Below are positions 41,355-52,991 of a DNA stretch of 64,000 bases, in pieces; the stretch's first letter is position 1, and every line of letters starts with the position of its first letter. The position numbers and the translations under genes were made by a program. The stretch is from Ricinus communis (lineage: Eukaryota; Streptophyta; Magnoliopsida; Malpighiales; Euphorbiaceae): NCBI RefSeq assembly GCF_019578655.1, contig NC_063261.1:17350216-17414215 (forward strand). Direction: 5' to 3'. The notes under the pieces were generated by a model. The model searched no databases. It was not told where the DNA came from and saw only the letters and a program-made list of their open reading frames with translations.

Positions 41355-41775
41355 ATGTGTTTCTATTTTACATAAAAATAAGATATGTTGTTAATTATGA
41401 TAAAAATAAATATTTTAGAGTTAAAAAGTTCCAATTCATAAAAGATTCAATCGTTTTTATTCCGATCAATCATCATTATTATATTGTTAGTGTATGATAA
41501 TATGTCCTTAGAGATTAACAACTTCCAATTTTATTATTTGACCGTCAGATTGAATGTAAAAAGTCAATAATCTAGTAAAATTGATTTTATGGTTAAACAA
41601 CAAAATTAAATGGTATTAAACTCATGTTACCAGATATAGGTAACATAATAATAATAACTGATGGGAGTCAATATGGTTGAATTCTTGTGAATTATAATTT
41701 TTTAACTATGAAATACTTATTTTGTGAGCATTTGTAACCACATGTCTTTTTCTTTTTGTCTAAAATAAAAATACA
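41355..41775. repeat. Foldback element, family F copy 4
   Basis: The left arm (GATATGTTGTTAATTATGAT, AAATATTTTAGAGTTAAAAAG) is mirrored by the right arm, which reverse-complemented reads GACATGTGGTTACAAATGCT and AAGTATTTCATAGTTAAAAAA. The core TTTTTATTCCGATCAATCAT is shared with copy 3. Non-coding; lies between the two synthase genes. Confidence 0.7.
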
Positions 41776-43685
41776 TACTTAAAATTGTTAAAAAAAATAA
41801 AACCATAGGATAATTTTTTATATTTATTCCTATATATATATATTAATGATAATTAATAAGTACATCTTGATATACAAGACAAAAATATATATTGAATATC
41901 AAGAAATACATGTATAGAAATTTATTTCTAACAATTATCAATCGTATTGATGGAGTAGTAAATTACAATTCTATGAGAAGAACACTCAATTTGATGACAC
42001 TAAACTACATATCTATTTTATAGATATCTTTTAACGAGCCCCAGCCCGGTTATTTGAAAGTTGGATTAAAATTTTTCTTTCTCTTCAATACTCCTATAGA
42101 GAAAAGACTTACCACCTCCATAATAAAAGGAACATAAAATTTCTATAGAATGAAAACTAACGCCCTATCATAAAGGACCATAAAATTTCTAAAAAAAATA
42201 CATTAATAGTTATTTATTAAAAATAATTATCATAAAATTCTTAAAAAGAACACATTAATAGTTATTAAAACTAATTACTAGAAAATCAATAGTAGATCAA
42301 AAGATAAAATTTTGATGAAGAACAAAAAAAAAAAAAAAACCATTGGAGTTTCTTTTATTCACTCCGCTTCTATATATTAGTGGCACATGTGCAAAAAAAG
42401 GAACATTTGTGTTTAATAATTTTTAAAATTTCCCATTTGATACTAATTATAAGCATTGAAATAATTAACATTTTATTTAGTTGAAATTGAATAAATAATA
42501 ATATTATATTTAATGAAAAATTTATTAGAAAAGTTCATTTCATTCATAAATAAACTCTAAATAAAATTCATTTACAAACAAATTTTTACATTCTTTGTAT
42601 TAAAAATAACTAGAGAATTAACTTCAAATGTGAATTGTATTAAGAGAGAGAAATGGAGGCATTAGCCTCACTTACAGCAATATGTTTTCAGGTGACCAGG
42701 CATAGAAACATCATTTGCAGAAAGGTTAAAGGCGTGCTTGGCTAAACCATCAGTTTTGGCTAAATCATCAGGCATCTCTGTCCAATTTTGATAAGTCATT
42801 TTTCTTTTTAAGCTTGTTCCTAAGATATACGCCACTTTTCTTTTTTTAGTATTAATTTAAGATTAAATATCTTAATTACCTTTCAAAAGTTGACATAAAT
42901 ATCAACAACTATAGTCAATTTCTACTTATTTGATTTTGAGTAAATTTTTTGGCTTCTAATAACAAATTTTTATTTTATTTAAATCTTAAAAATTTTAGAT
43001 AAATTGACAAGTCCACCAATATTTGAATCACCGTATATTGGATTAAAAAATTTATTAAGAATATTTTAATGAGAAATGGTTAAAAATAATAGTATTAATT
43101 AAAAAAACTAAATTTCTTAATTTTTAAACAAATTGAAAATGACTAACAAAGTTGGGCATAGAAAGTATTAGTTTATTAAAGTAGAATTTACTTTAACTTA
43201 TTTTACTAAAATTTAATTTATTTATGATCTCTTTAATGAATTTGACGAGTTAGATATTTACACAGATATTTTTTATGGGTTTTTTTAATAAAATAAATGA
43301 TAAAATAATAATGGCATCTTTGCAAGTTGCAACCAGCGGCAGATTTTTAAATGATTTTTTATAAATATTAGGTGCTCTAAAATAAATAATAAAATAGTAA
43401 TGGCCCCTGCAGAAGAGAAGCATCATCATAATAATGCAAGCAAATAATGAGCAGGGGAAGTATAAAAGTGCTTTGTAACAAAAGAAATTAAAACAAGAAA
43501 GAAGCAAGAAATTGATTCGCTTGTAAATTAAATTAATTAATTAGGACTGCTTATATTGACCGTTTCTAAACTAGGAATTCAACTTTGGCTGTTCAGAAAA
43601 TGTAGAGGTCAACCTTGTCAGGGAAAAAATAATACTGTAAAGGTCAACTTCTTATAAAGCTGGACCATTGATTAATATTAACTGA
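41776..43685. other. Intergenic DNA between the two synthase genes, right part
   Basis: Mostly AT-rich. At 42160-42280 a CATAAAATTTCT...ACATTAATAGTTATT block is repeated about twice. At 43285-43405 an AATAAAATAAATGATAAAATA block and a near copy lie about 110 bp apart. One exon-like frame at 42668-42799 is listed separately. Confidence 0.45.
42668..42799 (-). other. Exon-like open frame of 43 codons, unidentified
   Basis: Reads from an ATG at 42799 (MTYQNWTEMPDDLAK) to a TGA at 42668. Base composition is more balanced than the AT-rich DNA on either side, and CTGTAAGTGAG near its end is a near-consensus 5' splice site, so it could be a first exon. I do not recognise the protein. It could equally be a gene relic or chance. 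Confidence 0.25.
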
Positions 43686-43753
43686 AACCACCTTTGTCTG
43701 TAAACTCTTGTCGGGATTACCCAATCACTAACTCTTCTCAGGTAAAATTGCAT
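43686..43753 (-). pseudogene. Relic of a third ent-kaurene synthase-like gene (end of exon 8 and splice border)
   Basis: CTGTAAACTCTTGTCGGGAT and CACTAACTCTTCT here match the end of exon 8 of both synthase genes (around 35974-36030 and 45814-45870), including position relative to the exon-intron border. Copy A reads CTGTAAACTCTTATCAGGAA and CACTAACTCTTCT. The relic is closer to copy A than to copy B, has a base lost near the middle, and has no other exon around it. It lies about 280 bp past the stop codon of copy B, in the same orientation. Confidence 0.75.
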
Positions 43754-44032
43754 AATTTTTTCAAGAATGAGATCATATTGAATAATCAAGATTTATTAAT
43801 GTATAATTTATTTAAATTTTAATTATTGTCCAGGTTTGACACGGTGAATTATATCTATTATTCAGATAGATTTAAATTCAAAATATTATATACAAACAAT
43901 TGATCAATTTAATATATGATTACATTTATTTTCCAAAAACAATTAATTAGAATCTCTCACAATAAAGTGAGGAGATCAATTGATCAATCAGCGCATCCTA
44001 ATCAATTCGCAGAAGAGTAGATTGGAAAATTT

Positions 44033-47000
44033 CTAAGGAAGAACAATTGGTTCATTGATAACTGCATTCACAGCACTCATCATCTTTGTTGGAGATGAAT
44101 AGCCATCATCACCCATGTAGAAAAGGTGCAAAACATTACTCATTGTCCAAAAGAAATCCTTGCAAGCTTTTGGAACTATGCTGCCTTCGGTTTGCGACAC
44201 CATTCTTAGCAACTCTCTTCTGTTACTGTCAATGGTTCTTGCTACTTTTTCTTGAACCTCCTCTTCAGTTATAGCACCCTTACCATTAATTACTTCTAGG
44301 GTCACAATATTAAGTTTTCCTTGTGCACCATCACTCTGAAAATTAACATCCACATAATTCCAAATATATATATGAGCATTGTAAATAAGCAAAACCAGAT
44401 CATTTTCATTGCTAATTAATGTACCTCAATTAACTAAAAAAGTAAAAAAAGGAAAGGCATGATTAAGTGGGCAGTTCTACCTGAGTGGCTACGCGGTCGT
44501 TGATAAGTCGGCCAAGAATGCTTATAACCATATAGAGCTTTTCATATTCTTCACTGTTCACAGCCTCTTCAGACAATGGCTCAACAAGATAAAGTGATGT
44601 AAGAATGATAGGCCCTAAGGCAAATGATATATACCCATTTGGTATAAAATCATCCATTGTTGGCACTATCTTGTTTCTTGCCCATTCTGCCTCCTTTAAC
44701 ATAGCCTTGAGCAAGAAGATCCACTGCGCCACACAAACGATTAGTTAGCAAATTTCATCACCCAATGTTGTTGATCATTTGACCCTAAATAAAACAAATT
44801 AAGTAGAACTAGCTTGGTTTAGGCTCTTAATTACAGAGTCAATCATGTGCTTCTTGACACATCTTCCTTGTAGTATCCGAGCCTTATCTGCAAGATCATT
44901 TGTTGTACTGTAGACCGCATTAAAAAGTATCTCTACTTCTTTAGACTTGTACCCAATTGTTGTATGGTCATCCCACCTGTGGTCCATTCAGTTCCACGTC
45001 AATTTATTTTGACTTGATCATAATACCAATAGAATTAAGCTGTATTGAATGATTGAACCATATATATACCTTTGGACCAATTCAATTAGGTTCACTAGTT
45101 CTTCCATAGAACCACCATAGTCAAAGAAATCATCAACAATTGTTGTCAAAACAGAATTTTGAGCCCATGAGATGCGTCCATCGGAGAATTTAGGTTGGAA
45201 AATACTAGATGCAATGGAAAAAGCAGCATATTTAATCGTCTGCCTTGCATACTCTAATTGATCAATGCCACATTTCTTGATCCATCTGCATATATATATT
45301 TTCAGACATGACTTTAGTAAAAATCATTCTTTAACATGTTGTGCTTATCTAAGTGCAAAATAGAGCCAGAATGAAGTAATTAGGGTACCCCTCAAGATAG
45401 TCCAGTTCTTTACGATGCATTGATTGGCACATATTATAATCTTGGAATGAAAATGTCAAGAGATCTCTGTTGTCAACATTGCAAAACCTACCCAAAATAG
45501 AAAAAGAAGAAGAATGAATTTAAATAAAGTTTTTTGCCATCCAAAATGAATGACCAGGAACACCATGATCTAATAATTTCAAACATGAATTTTTACCTGT
45601 AAGATGCTTTAAGAAGTGAGACATTGTCTACATTGTAATTCTCGATGTAGCTCCTGTGTTCAAGTCGCACCAAATTGGCTTGTATGTGTTTTAGGGCATA
45701 ATCCACCTGAATTCATCAAGAATTGGGTTTAGTTTTCTTTCGGAAAGAAACTGAACTAGTGGCACTAATTGTAATCAAACAAGCAACAAGTGACTAAGCT
45801 CTGATATTCTTACCTCTGCATGTAAACTTTTGTCTGGAATTGTCCCATCCCTTAACTCCTTTTCAAGGTAAGTGCTTGTCCAAGCATTAATTTTATCAAG
45901 AACAGGCTCATCCTGAAAAATTGTTGTCTGCGAAGCCTTGAACAACTCCAGTGTCGATTTTGCATCTTTTTCATAGAACAGACTCTCTTTTTCATCAAAA
46001 TTTGCTAGTGCATCTGCATCTCCATTTGAATTCTCTGGTTAATTTAAGTTAAGCAATTCTTTCTAATTTTATTCAGTTTATTTATTTTTATTTGTTTTGC
46101 AAAAATTTACCTGAAGAAATCGCATATCCGTTGGTGCGTAGAATGCGAAATGCCATGGCACAACATGTAGGGTCTGAAAATATTTCTTCACTTCCCTGCA
46201 TCCAGCATCTGTGCCCACCAAATAATTATGGGATATTTTCTTTTACTTCAAGTACATAGACAACATTTGTGCACACTAATGTTCACTAACAATGGATCCA
46301 GGAACTTAATTACCTACCTGTAGATATCATCTAGCATTTTTTCTTTATCTTCTCTGACATATCTGTCGATTCCTAGTTTTTCCAAGCTGTCGATTACAAA
46401 GAGACGGGCATAGATATCAAAAGGATAAATTGTAGGAACTGTGGAGAAAAGAAGAAGACCATTATCAATACAACGCATTGCTACATTTATATGAAGCTAA
46501 ACTAACAAAGATATATTTAAGAGAAAATGTTATTGAAGAAGTATGCATCACCTGCATTTCCGAATTTTTTTGTTAGTGAGTTCAAGTATTCAAAGCATTT
46601 TCCATCATGCAGGTGGATCAAAGCAGCAGCAGTTGAAGATGGTGAGTTGAAGAGTGATCCATTACTTCTTTGAAATTTCATTACCTCCTTCCAATCATTT
46701 AATGTATTCAGTCCTTCTGCCACATATGCTAGATTACTTGGTTTATCCTTCAAACTGCACTTAGCACTCAGATTTAGCAAGACATTTAAGAGGGAGAAGA
46801 ATACAAATATAAAAATGTACAAAACAATGCAGAGAACTAATAAAATAACCTTTTAGTTTCTAAGTCTCGCTTGAGAAGCATCGCCTCCACCAATGATTGG
46901 TTCAAAGAAAGATTCAAGCCCATGTCTCTGCCATATTCAATCATGCTCGGAAATATCATATCAAAGCCAATTGGAGAACGTTGATGCTCATCGGTTGCAG

Positions 47001-48355
47001 CCCAAATGTTTGACTGAACAAAGTCCAAACCTAGCAGCAATAAAAGAAGACTTGATCTTATTAATTTTCTTGGTCTAAATTGTCTAACTTGAGAAAGGTT
47101 AAATCCCTTGCTTTTCTGAATTTTGTTTTTCATTTGGATCTGACCCAAGTTAGAACTCATAATCTTACAATTTGAGAGATTACTCTGATACCAGTTTATG
47201 TTCATGCTAAAAAATTTATGTAGTAATAAATATATTGAGTAGTTCAAAACCTTCAAGAGCCATGAATATCTATGTGGAGTCATTTCTTAGAGTACCATAA
47301 ATATAGAGAGATCTTTCTCGCTGAAAAAAAGAGCCAAAAACATATATGCCTTGCTTCCAAACTGAGATTCTGGGTGAGTTTAGTTCATGTTTATTCTCAG
47401 CCTCGCCAAGCCAACCTGATAGGCAGTCTTCTTTCCAATGAAGGCCCGCCATGTTATTAGACTCGTGCAGTCTTTTTTTTTTTTACATTTCCTCTAATCT
47501 AAATAAGCTAACATGCTAATTATATTACCGTTAAAAATAGAAAGTAAAATATGATAAAAGAAGAAAAGAAAAGGAAAAAGAAATGGATAAGGAGAAAAGT
47601 AAACCTTTATGTACAAGTTGTTGGCCAACATTCCATTTTTGAAGGGCAAGAACACAGGCCAAAGTGGAAGAAAGGGAGTCTTTAATTAACAATGGATGAC
47701 TTAGATCGAGACCCCATGATCCATCAGGCTGTTGATTCTCCATAATCCACTTTAAGCTTTTCGGGAAAAGAGGCTGCTTCGAAGAGTCCAAGGTAGGGAC
47801 CATCGCAACCCAGGCTGTATCATATGAGGATACAGACAACTCAACTTTGCTCAACATTTCCTTTACTCTTGAAGTCATTGTCCCTTCTATATCCTGCTAC
47901 ATAACAACTTGTAAGTATGAAGTTATTATAATAAAATGTTACATGATGAGGTACCTTTTGAATCATTTGATCATTAGCAATATTTTGAGAAGGAATGTTC
48001 ACTTACTGATGCAGGAATCCTGATTCTTTTGTTGAGCTGTTCAAGTGACATGCCTGCATAGCACAACCAAGAAACACTTGCCAATATGAATAAAGAAAAG
48101 GAAGATCAGAAGAAGAAAAAGAAGAAAATATATTCTCTATGATGGTATTATGGTTTTCTGTAAGATGAAAATAAAACTCTTTCTTGATTTTTTCAAAAAA
48201 AATTCTCATTCTTGGATAATACTCTATTTTTAAAATTTTCAATGTCATAATTACCTACAAAGTATATGTAAAAAAAAAAAACCTGTTAGAGTTTTGCTCT
48301 CCCATTCTTTTGCCTGCGAGGAAATTTTGAGACTATTTGTGCAAGTCAGTAACAT
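44033..48355 (-). CDS. KSL: ent-Kaurene synthase-like class I diterpene synthase, copy B
   Basis: Fourteen exons in transcript order: 48283-48355, 48007-48053, 47605-47893, 46850-47030, 46552-46754, 46318-46438, 46111-46208, 45814-46013, 45597-45706, 45389-45487, 45070-45285, 44835-44976, 44481-44723 and 44033-44335. Every exon has the same length as its partner in copy A; the joined frame is 2,325 nt, 774 aa, without stops. SSYDTAW, DGSWG and class I DDFFD (525-529) are present, and the class II motif is lost (DPTCCAMAF). The product-switch motif is GPII, with the usual Ile at 632. The third metal-binding motif is unusual: NDRVATQSD at 668-676, with Ala for Ser/Thr at 672 and Asp for Glu at 676. 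Residue 474, Arg in copy A, is Gly (LEGW). It is an open, probably expressed gene whose activity may be altered. Confidence 0.92.
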
Positions 48356-48575
48356 CTCTACTTGCAGCAGAGTGATTGAGAGAGAAAGAAAGAGAGAGCT
48401 AACTATTGATGCAGTTGGCCTTTGGTCTAATGATAAATCTATATTTATAAGGTCTTCAAGAGTTAAAGAATATTATAACTAAAATAAGAGATTGACCCAA
48501 AAAAAACCAAAAAAATCAATCAATTACAACTTTGACTACGTTATATGCATCTTTCAACTCTGAAGGCTGTATTAA
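48356..48575 (-). promoter_or_regulatory. Promoter and leader of synthase copy B
   Basis: TATA-like TTATAAATAT on the minus strand at 48441-48450, about 90 bp before the start. The leader GATTTATCATTAGACC...GCATCAATAG and an upstream CAGCCTTCAGAGTTGAAAGA block match the same places upstream of copy A. Confidence 0.6.
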
Positions 48576-48967
48576 TTATTAATAAATCCATGTAATTGTT
48601 TTCTTTTTAGAATCACATGTGCCTCTCAATTTGATGCAATTTATTTATTCAAATTCAACTCTGTTTCTGTCCTTGAATGGATGATTCAACTCTGCTCTCG
48701 AATAAAAGAATAAGAAATAAAATCATAAATTTTGCCGCCTATATATAACAATTTATTTACTTAGGGCTGCTGGGGGCTGATCCTTATCCTTACTTTGAGT
48801 GAGATGCTTTTCTCCTATAATTTGCCTTGCAAGGTTTCTCAACTTGTTTGAATTTGGGGGTGTTGACACTCAATGATCAGAGAGAAGATAAAAGGAATTC
48901 ATGAGAAAAACAAAATATAATATTTTCGTAAGGTTAAAGGAAAAGAAAATGAAAGTAGACAACTCTT
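48576..48967. other. Intergenic DNA, nothing recognised
   Basis: Separates the promoter of synthase copy B from the 3' end of the LINE. No coding signal seen. Confidence 0.4.
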
Positions 48968-49305
48968 TTATTTTATTTTGAATAAAATGAACTCTGCGTC
49001 AAGGGAAACAAAAATGAGCTGCAAGAGAATGAGCTGCAGCATCACCAGCTCGCTTGACATGGGACGGCCAAAATCATTTGATTGTTCTCTGATAGAATCT
49101 AGGATTGCACCCAACTCATTTAGAAGCCCCTCCTCAGATAGTAATCTGGAAATCAGTGAAAGGCAATCACTCTCTGCCACGATACTATCAAAGCCTCTGT
49201 CTTTAGATACTTGTAGAGCCCGAGAGACAGCCATACCCCTTGCCTCCTCGGGATTACATCTGCAAGTATACATCTGAGTTGGCCGCAAATCGTACATCGA
49301 CTCTG
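48968..49305 (-). pseudogene. LINE 3' end: second half of an RNase H-like domain, broken
   Basis: Reads CNPEEARGMAVSRALQ, then DSIVAESDCLSLISRLL, typical of the RNase H (RVT_3) domain at the end of plant LINE ORF2, including the catalytic-type ESD. Near 49060 the frame shifts by one: the downstream part HVKRAGDAAAHSLAAHF, a usual family motif, is in another frame and ends at a TGA. An A-rich run on the minus strand at 48968-48985 may be the remains of the LINE tail. The first half of the domain lies at 54210-54500, on the far side of the copia element. Confidence 0.85.
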
Positions 49306-49538
49306 TGAAAAGAATAAGTGAAAAAACTTTTCTTATCTTATTGACAGCAAAAAGAGAACGTATATATATACACTACAATGACTAAAATAGCTTCTAAAAC
49401 AAAGCATATAAACGGTTAATTCCTATTTAGAGTCCCATACAAATAGAAACAAATAAATACAGATTTGACAACTGTTGATTGTCCTAATTAGAGGAATATC
49501 CTGATTTGATGTAATGGTTGACTTTACTTTCCTTAACA
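49306..49538 (-). repeat. 3' LTR of the copia element
   Basis: 233 bp. On the plus strand it begins TGAAAAGAATAAGTG and ends TTTCCTTAACA. It matches the LTR at 53977-54209 except for four substitutions. Confidence 0.95.
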
Positions 49539-49556
49539 CTCCCCCTCAAGTTTGGA
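49539..49556 (-). other. Polypurine tract of the copia element
   Basis: On the minus strand TCCAAACTTGAGGGGGAG directly precedes the 3' LTR, the standard position for the plus-strand primer. Confidence 0.85.
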
Positions 49557-49582
49557 ATGAATATTGATTATTCCTAACTTGC

Positions 49583-51240
49583 TCAAGAGAGTCGAAATCG
49601 CAAGGAACTCAAAGGTTTTGTGAAAATGTCTGCTGGCTGACTTAATGTGTTCACATGAGTCATCTTGATCATCCTTTCTTGAACTTTCTCTCGCACAAGA
49701 TGACAATCTATTTCTATATGCTTTGTACGTTCATGATAAACTGGATTTGAAGCAATATGTAGTGCCGCTTGACTATCACAAAATAAATTGACAGGTTGTG
49801 AATGCTTAATACCCAAGTCTTGTAAAATACCTTTCAGCCATGTGATCTCACAACAAGTTGCAGCCATGGATCGGTATTTAGCTTCTGCACTTGACCGTGA
49901 TATAGTCGTTTGCTTTTTGGTCTTCCAAGAAACTAGTGAGCTCCCAAGAAATATGCAATATCCAGTAACTGATCGTCGTGTGTCACGACATCTAGCCCAA
50001 TCCGCATCACAGAAAGCATTTAACTGAATTAAATTTTCTACAGGAAAAAATATTCCTTGTCCAGGTGTTTGTTTCACATACCGTAAAACACGGTAAGCTG
50101 CTTCTAAATGTGGCACTCTTGGTTTGTCCATAAATTGACTTAAAACATGGATTGCATATGCCAAGTCTGGTCTTGTTATAGTCAAATAAATCAACCGACC
50201 AACAAGCCTCCGATATGAAGATGGATTATCAATATATTCTCCTTCAAAATTACTAAGTGATAGGTTCTGTTCCATAGAGGAAGAAGCTGGTTTTGCACCA
50301 AGATATCCTACATCTTCAAGAATTTCGAGAGCATACTTCCGTTGTGAAAGAGCAATACCTTTGTTGGATCGCGCAACCTCTATACCTAGGAAATACTTTA
50401 ATTCTCCTAGATCTTTCAGTTTGAACTGATTCTTTAAAAATGATTTGGTGTCTTCGATATCTTGTAGATTGTTTCCTGTTAGGATAACATCATCTACGTA
50501 AATAAGGAGACAAGTAAATTTACCATGCTGGGATCGGATGAACAAAGAATAGTCAGCCTTGGATTGTTTGAAGTTGGCTTTCTTGAGGGCATTAGAAAGT
50601 TTAATGAACCACTACCGTGAAGCTTGTTTGAGGTCAGATAAAGACTTGTGGAGTTTGCAAACTCGTGTCTCCCCCTTTCGTCCAAAACCGGTGGTAAGGA
50701 CATGTAAACATCTTCATCAAGATCTCCATGTAAGAATGCGTTGTTAACATCAAGTTGGTGAAGGTGCCATTTTTGAGTTGAAGCCACGGCAAGAAGAAGG
50801 CGAACTGTAACAAGTTTTGCAACAGGAGCGAAAGTCTTTTGGTAGTTGAGTCCTTCAACTTGATTGTAGCCTTTCGCGACCAACTGGCTTTATAGCTGCC
50901 CACCGTACCATCGGGATCGGAATTTGATCTTATATACCCATTTGCACCCAATCTACCGATTGTCGGAGGCAATGATTGCAATGACCATGTACCATTTTCT
51001 TTGAGTGCATCAAGTTCTTCGCATAGCAAGACGCCATTTTGGATCACAAACTGCTTCTGCAAATGAGGATGGTTCCTTTTCAACTGAAAGAGAAGTGGTG
51101 AAAGCCTTGTGTTTGGAAGATAATCTATCATATGAAAGGAAAGTAGATAAAGGATAGGTGATACCTGCTGCAGTAACCAAAGCCGAGTTAGACGTCGAGA
51201 TGTTCCGTGAAGGAAGAGAAATACCAACTTGATACTCATT
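49583..51240 (-). pseudogene. copia reverse transcriptase and RNase H, frameshifted
   Basis: From about 51240 down: the start of the reverse transcriptase, then [17 protein letters not shown] and [20 protein letters not shown] near 50700-50850, the catalytic box [15 protein letters not shown] near 50490, and [20 protein letters not shown]. RNase H follows ([52 protein letters not shown]), ending with PADIFTKPL. The segment 49583-50545 is one long open frame with the catalytic residues intact. Frame changes lie near 50640-50700 and near 50890-50930. Confidence 0.92.
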
Positions 51241-52455
51241 GAGGTGTTTGGGTGGTTTTGTAGTACGAGTTAATCGTGGTGGAGTGGTTTGTGGAACTGA
51301 AGGCAACAATGAAGTAGATTGATCAATTAATGGAGAAGAAGTTGTGGCTAAAGGGTTGTTTTGAAGAGTGGTTTCTGAGTTGGCAAGTGAATTATCTCCT
51401 TGAGAGGGGCTGTCGGGTGAGAATGTTTCTAGAGTGGGACTATCATAATCATATATTGGTGAAGGATGAGGAATAAGAGGTGAACTTGCAAATGGGAAGA
51501 TGAAAAGGGAAAATTTCTTCAAAGAAAATGATATCACGTGAAGTGAAAATTTTACCTCAAGTAAGAGATCATAAACCCTGTACCCTTTTTGATTGTATGG
51601 ATAACCCAAGAAAATACATTGTGTGGCTCTAGCATCAAACTTTGTAGGACGATGGTGATGAGTTGAGACAAAGCACAGGCACCCAAACACACGTAGATGG
51701 TCATATGTAGGCTGTTTACGAAAAAGTACTTCAAAAGGTGATTTCCCTTAAAGAAGAGGTGTGGGTATGCGGTTGATGAGGTATGTAGCTGTCAAGATTG
51801 CATCCCCCCAAAATTTCTTAGGAAGATTAGCTTGGAATAATAATGCTCGGGCTACATTGAGAAGATGCTGATGTTTTCTTTCGGCTACTCCATTTTGCTG
51901 AGGAGTGGAAACACAACTAGTTTGATGAATGATACCTTTGTCCAAGTATAGATTTTTCAAAGTGAATTCAGGTCCATTATCACTGCGAAGAATTTTGATT
52001 TTCAAGGAAAATTGTGTTTCAACAAGGTTAATGAATGCAGTAATATATGTTTGTGCATCTGATTTATGAGACATCAAATAAGTCCATGTGCAACGGGTAT
52101 AATCATCGACAATCGTAAGAAAATATTGTGCCCTTGTGATAGAAGGAACATGATATCCTCCCCAAATATCAACATGTATTAATTCAAAAGATGCTTTAGT
52201 GCGAATAGAGCTTAATGGAAATGAACAACGAGTCTGTTTAGCTAATGGGCAAATTAAACAATCAGAAATATCACAATATTGAATGTTCATAACTGAATGA
52301 GAGAGTAAATGGAAAATCTTATTGGATAGGTGACCAAGACGTTGATGCCAAAGTTTTGGAGAAGAAGGGACAGGTGCAATGGCTGCATTACAGCTGGTTC
52401 TTTGTAAAGTATCAAGGTAGTAAAGTCCTCCTCGCTCAGTTCCCATCCCAATCAT
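51010..52455 (-). pseudogene. copia integrase, with in-frame stop and frameshift
   Basis: The zinc-binding HHCC part (LWHQRLGHLSNK ... CLICPLAKQTRC) and the DDE core (HVDIWGGY, FLTIVDDYTRCTW, LRSDNGPEF, QQNGVAERKHQHLL) are clear at 51748-52455. A TAA at 51748-51750 interrupts the frame before GKSPFEVLF and VFGCLCF, which continue in the same frame. After GYRVYDLL (near 51560) the frame shifts and the C-terminal spacer becomes scrambled. Confidence 0.92.
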
Positions 52456-52473
52456 CTTCCCCGATCGTTGGTC

Positions 52474-52870
52474 CTATAGCAAACAAGTATGATAAGTGAA
52501 TGCAGCAACGTAATTGGATTTATAAAGGAGTTTGCTAATTGAAATTAGATTTAGTTTAAAGGAGGGGACACATAGCACATCATGTAAAATAAAATTGACA
52601 AAATGAATGCTGCCTATGTGCGTTACAGCAGCGATGGCTCCATTTGGTAGAGACACGGTTCGATTGATCACACGATGATTGGTGGTTAACATATAAGTTG
52701 AGCATACCATGTGATATGTGGCTCCTGTGTCAAGTATCCAACACATTCCTTTGTCAATAACTGATGCACAAAAGATTGTACCTGAAACATCACTCATGGC
52801 TGATGTGCTACCAACATGATTGGCCATGAAATTTGACTTATTTTCATTAAGTAATGTTATCAGACTCTGG
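52474..52870 (-). pseudogene. copia aspartic protease
   Basis: The active-site motif is seen as WILDTGATYHM, followed by FILHDVLCVPSFKLNLISIS. It is cut off from gag by a one-base frameshift near 52880 and from the integrase by a TAG at 52474-52476. Confidence 0.9.
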
Positions 52871-52991
52871 TACTTTCAGCAGTGAGAGTATATCGATTAC
52901 TGGCTACAGGTGTGGCTGCGTTTGCATGGTTGGCTTTGGAGGGAACATTCTTGTGTTCTCGTTGATCATGTTTATTACCTGTGGAGTTCTT

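Noticed and set aside
47270..47460. Frames on both strands within the third intron of synthase copy B
   Set aside because: Inside an intron of a well-supported gene, overlapping, without domains.
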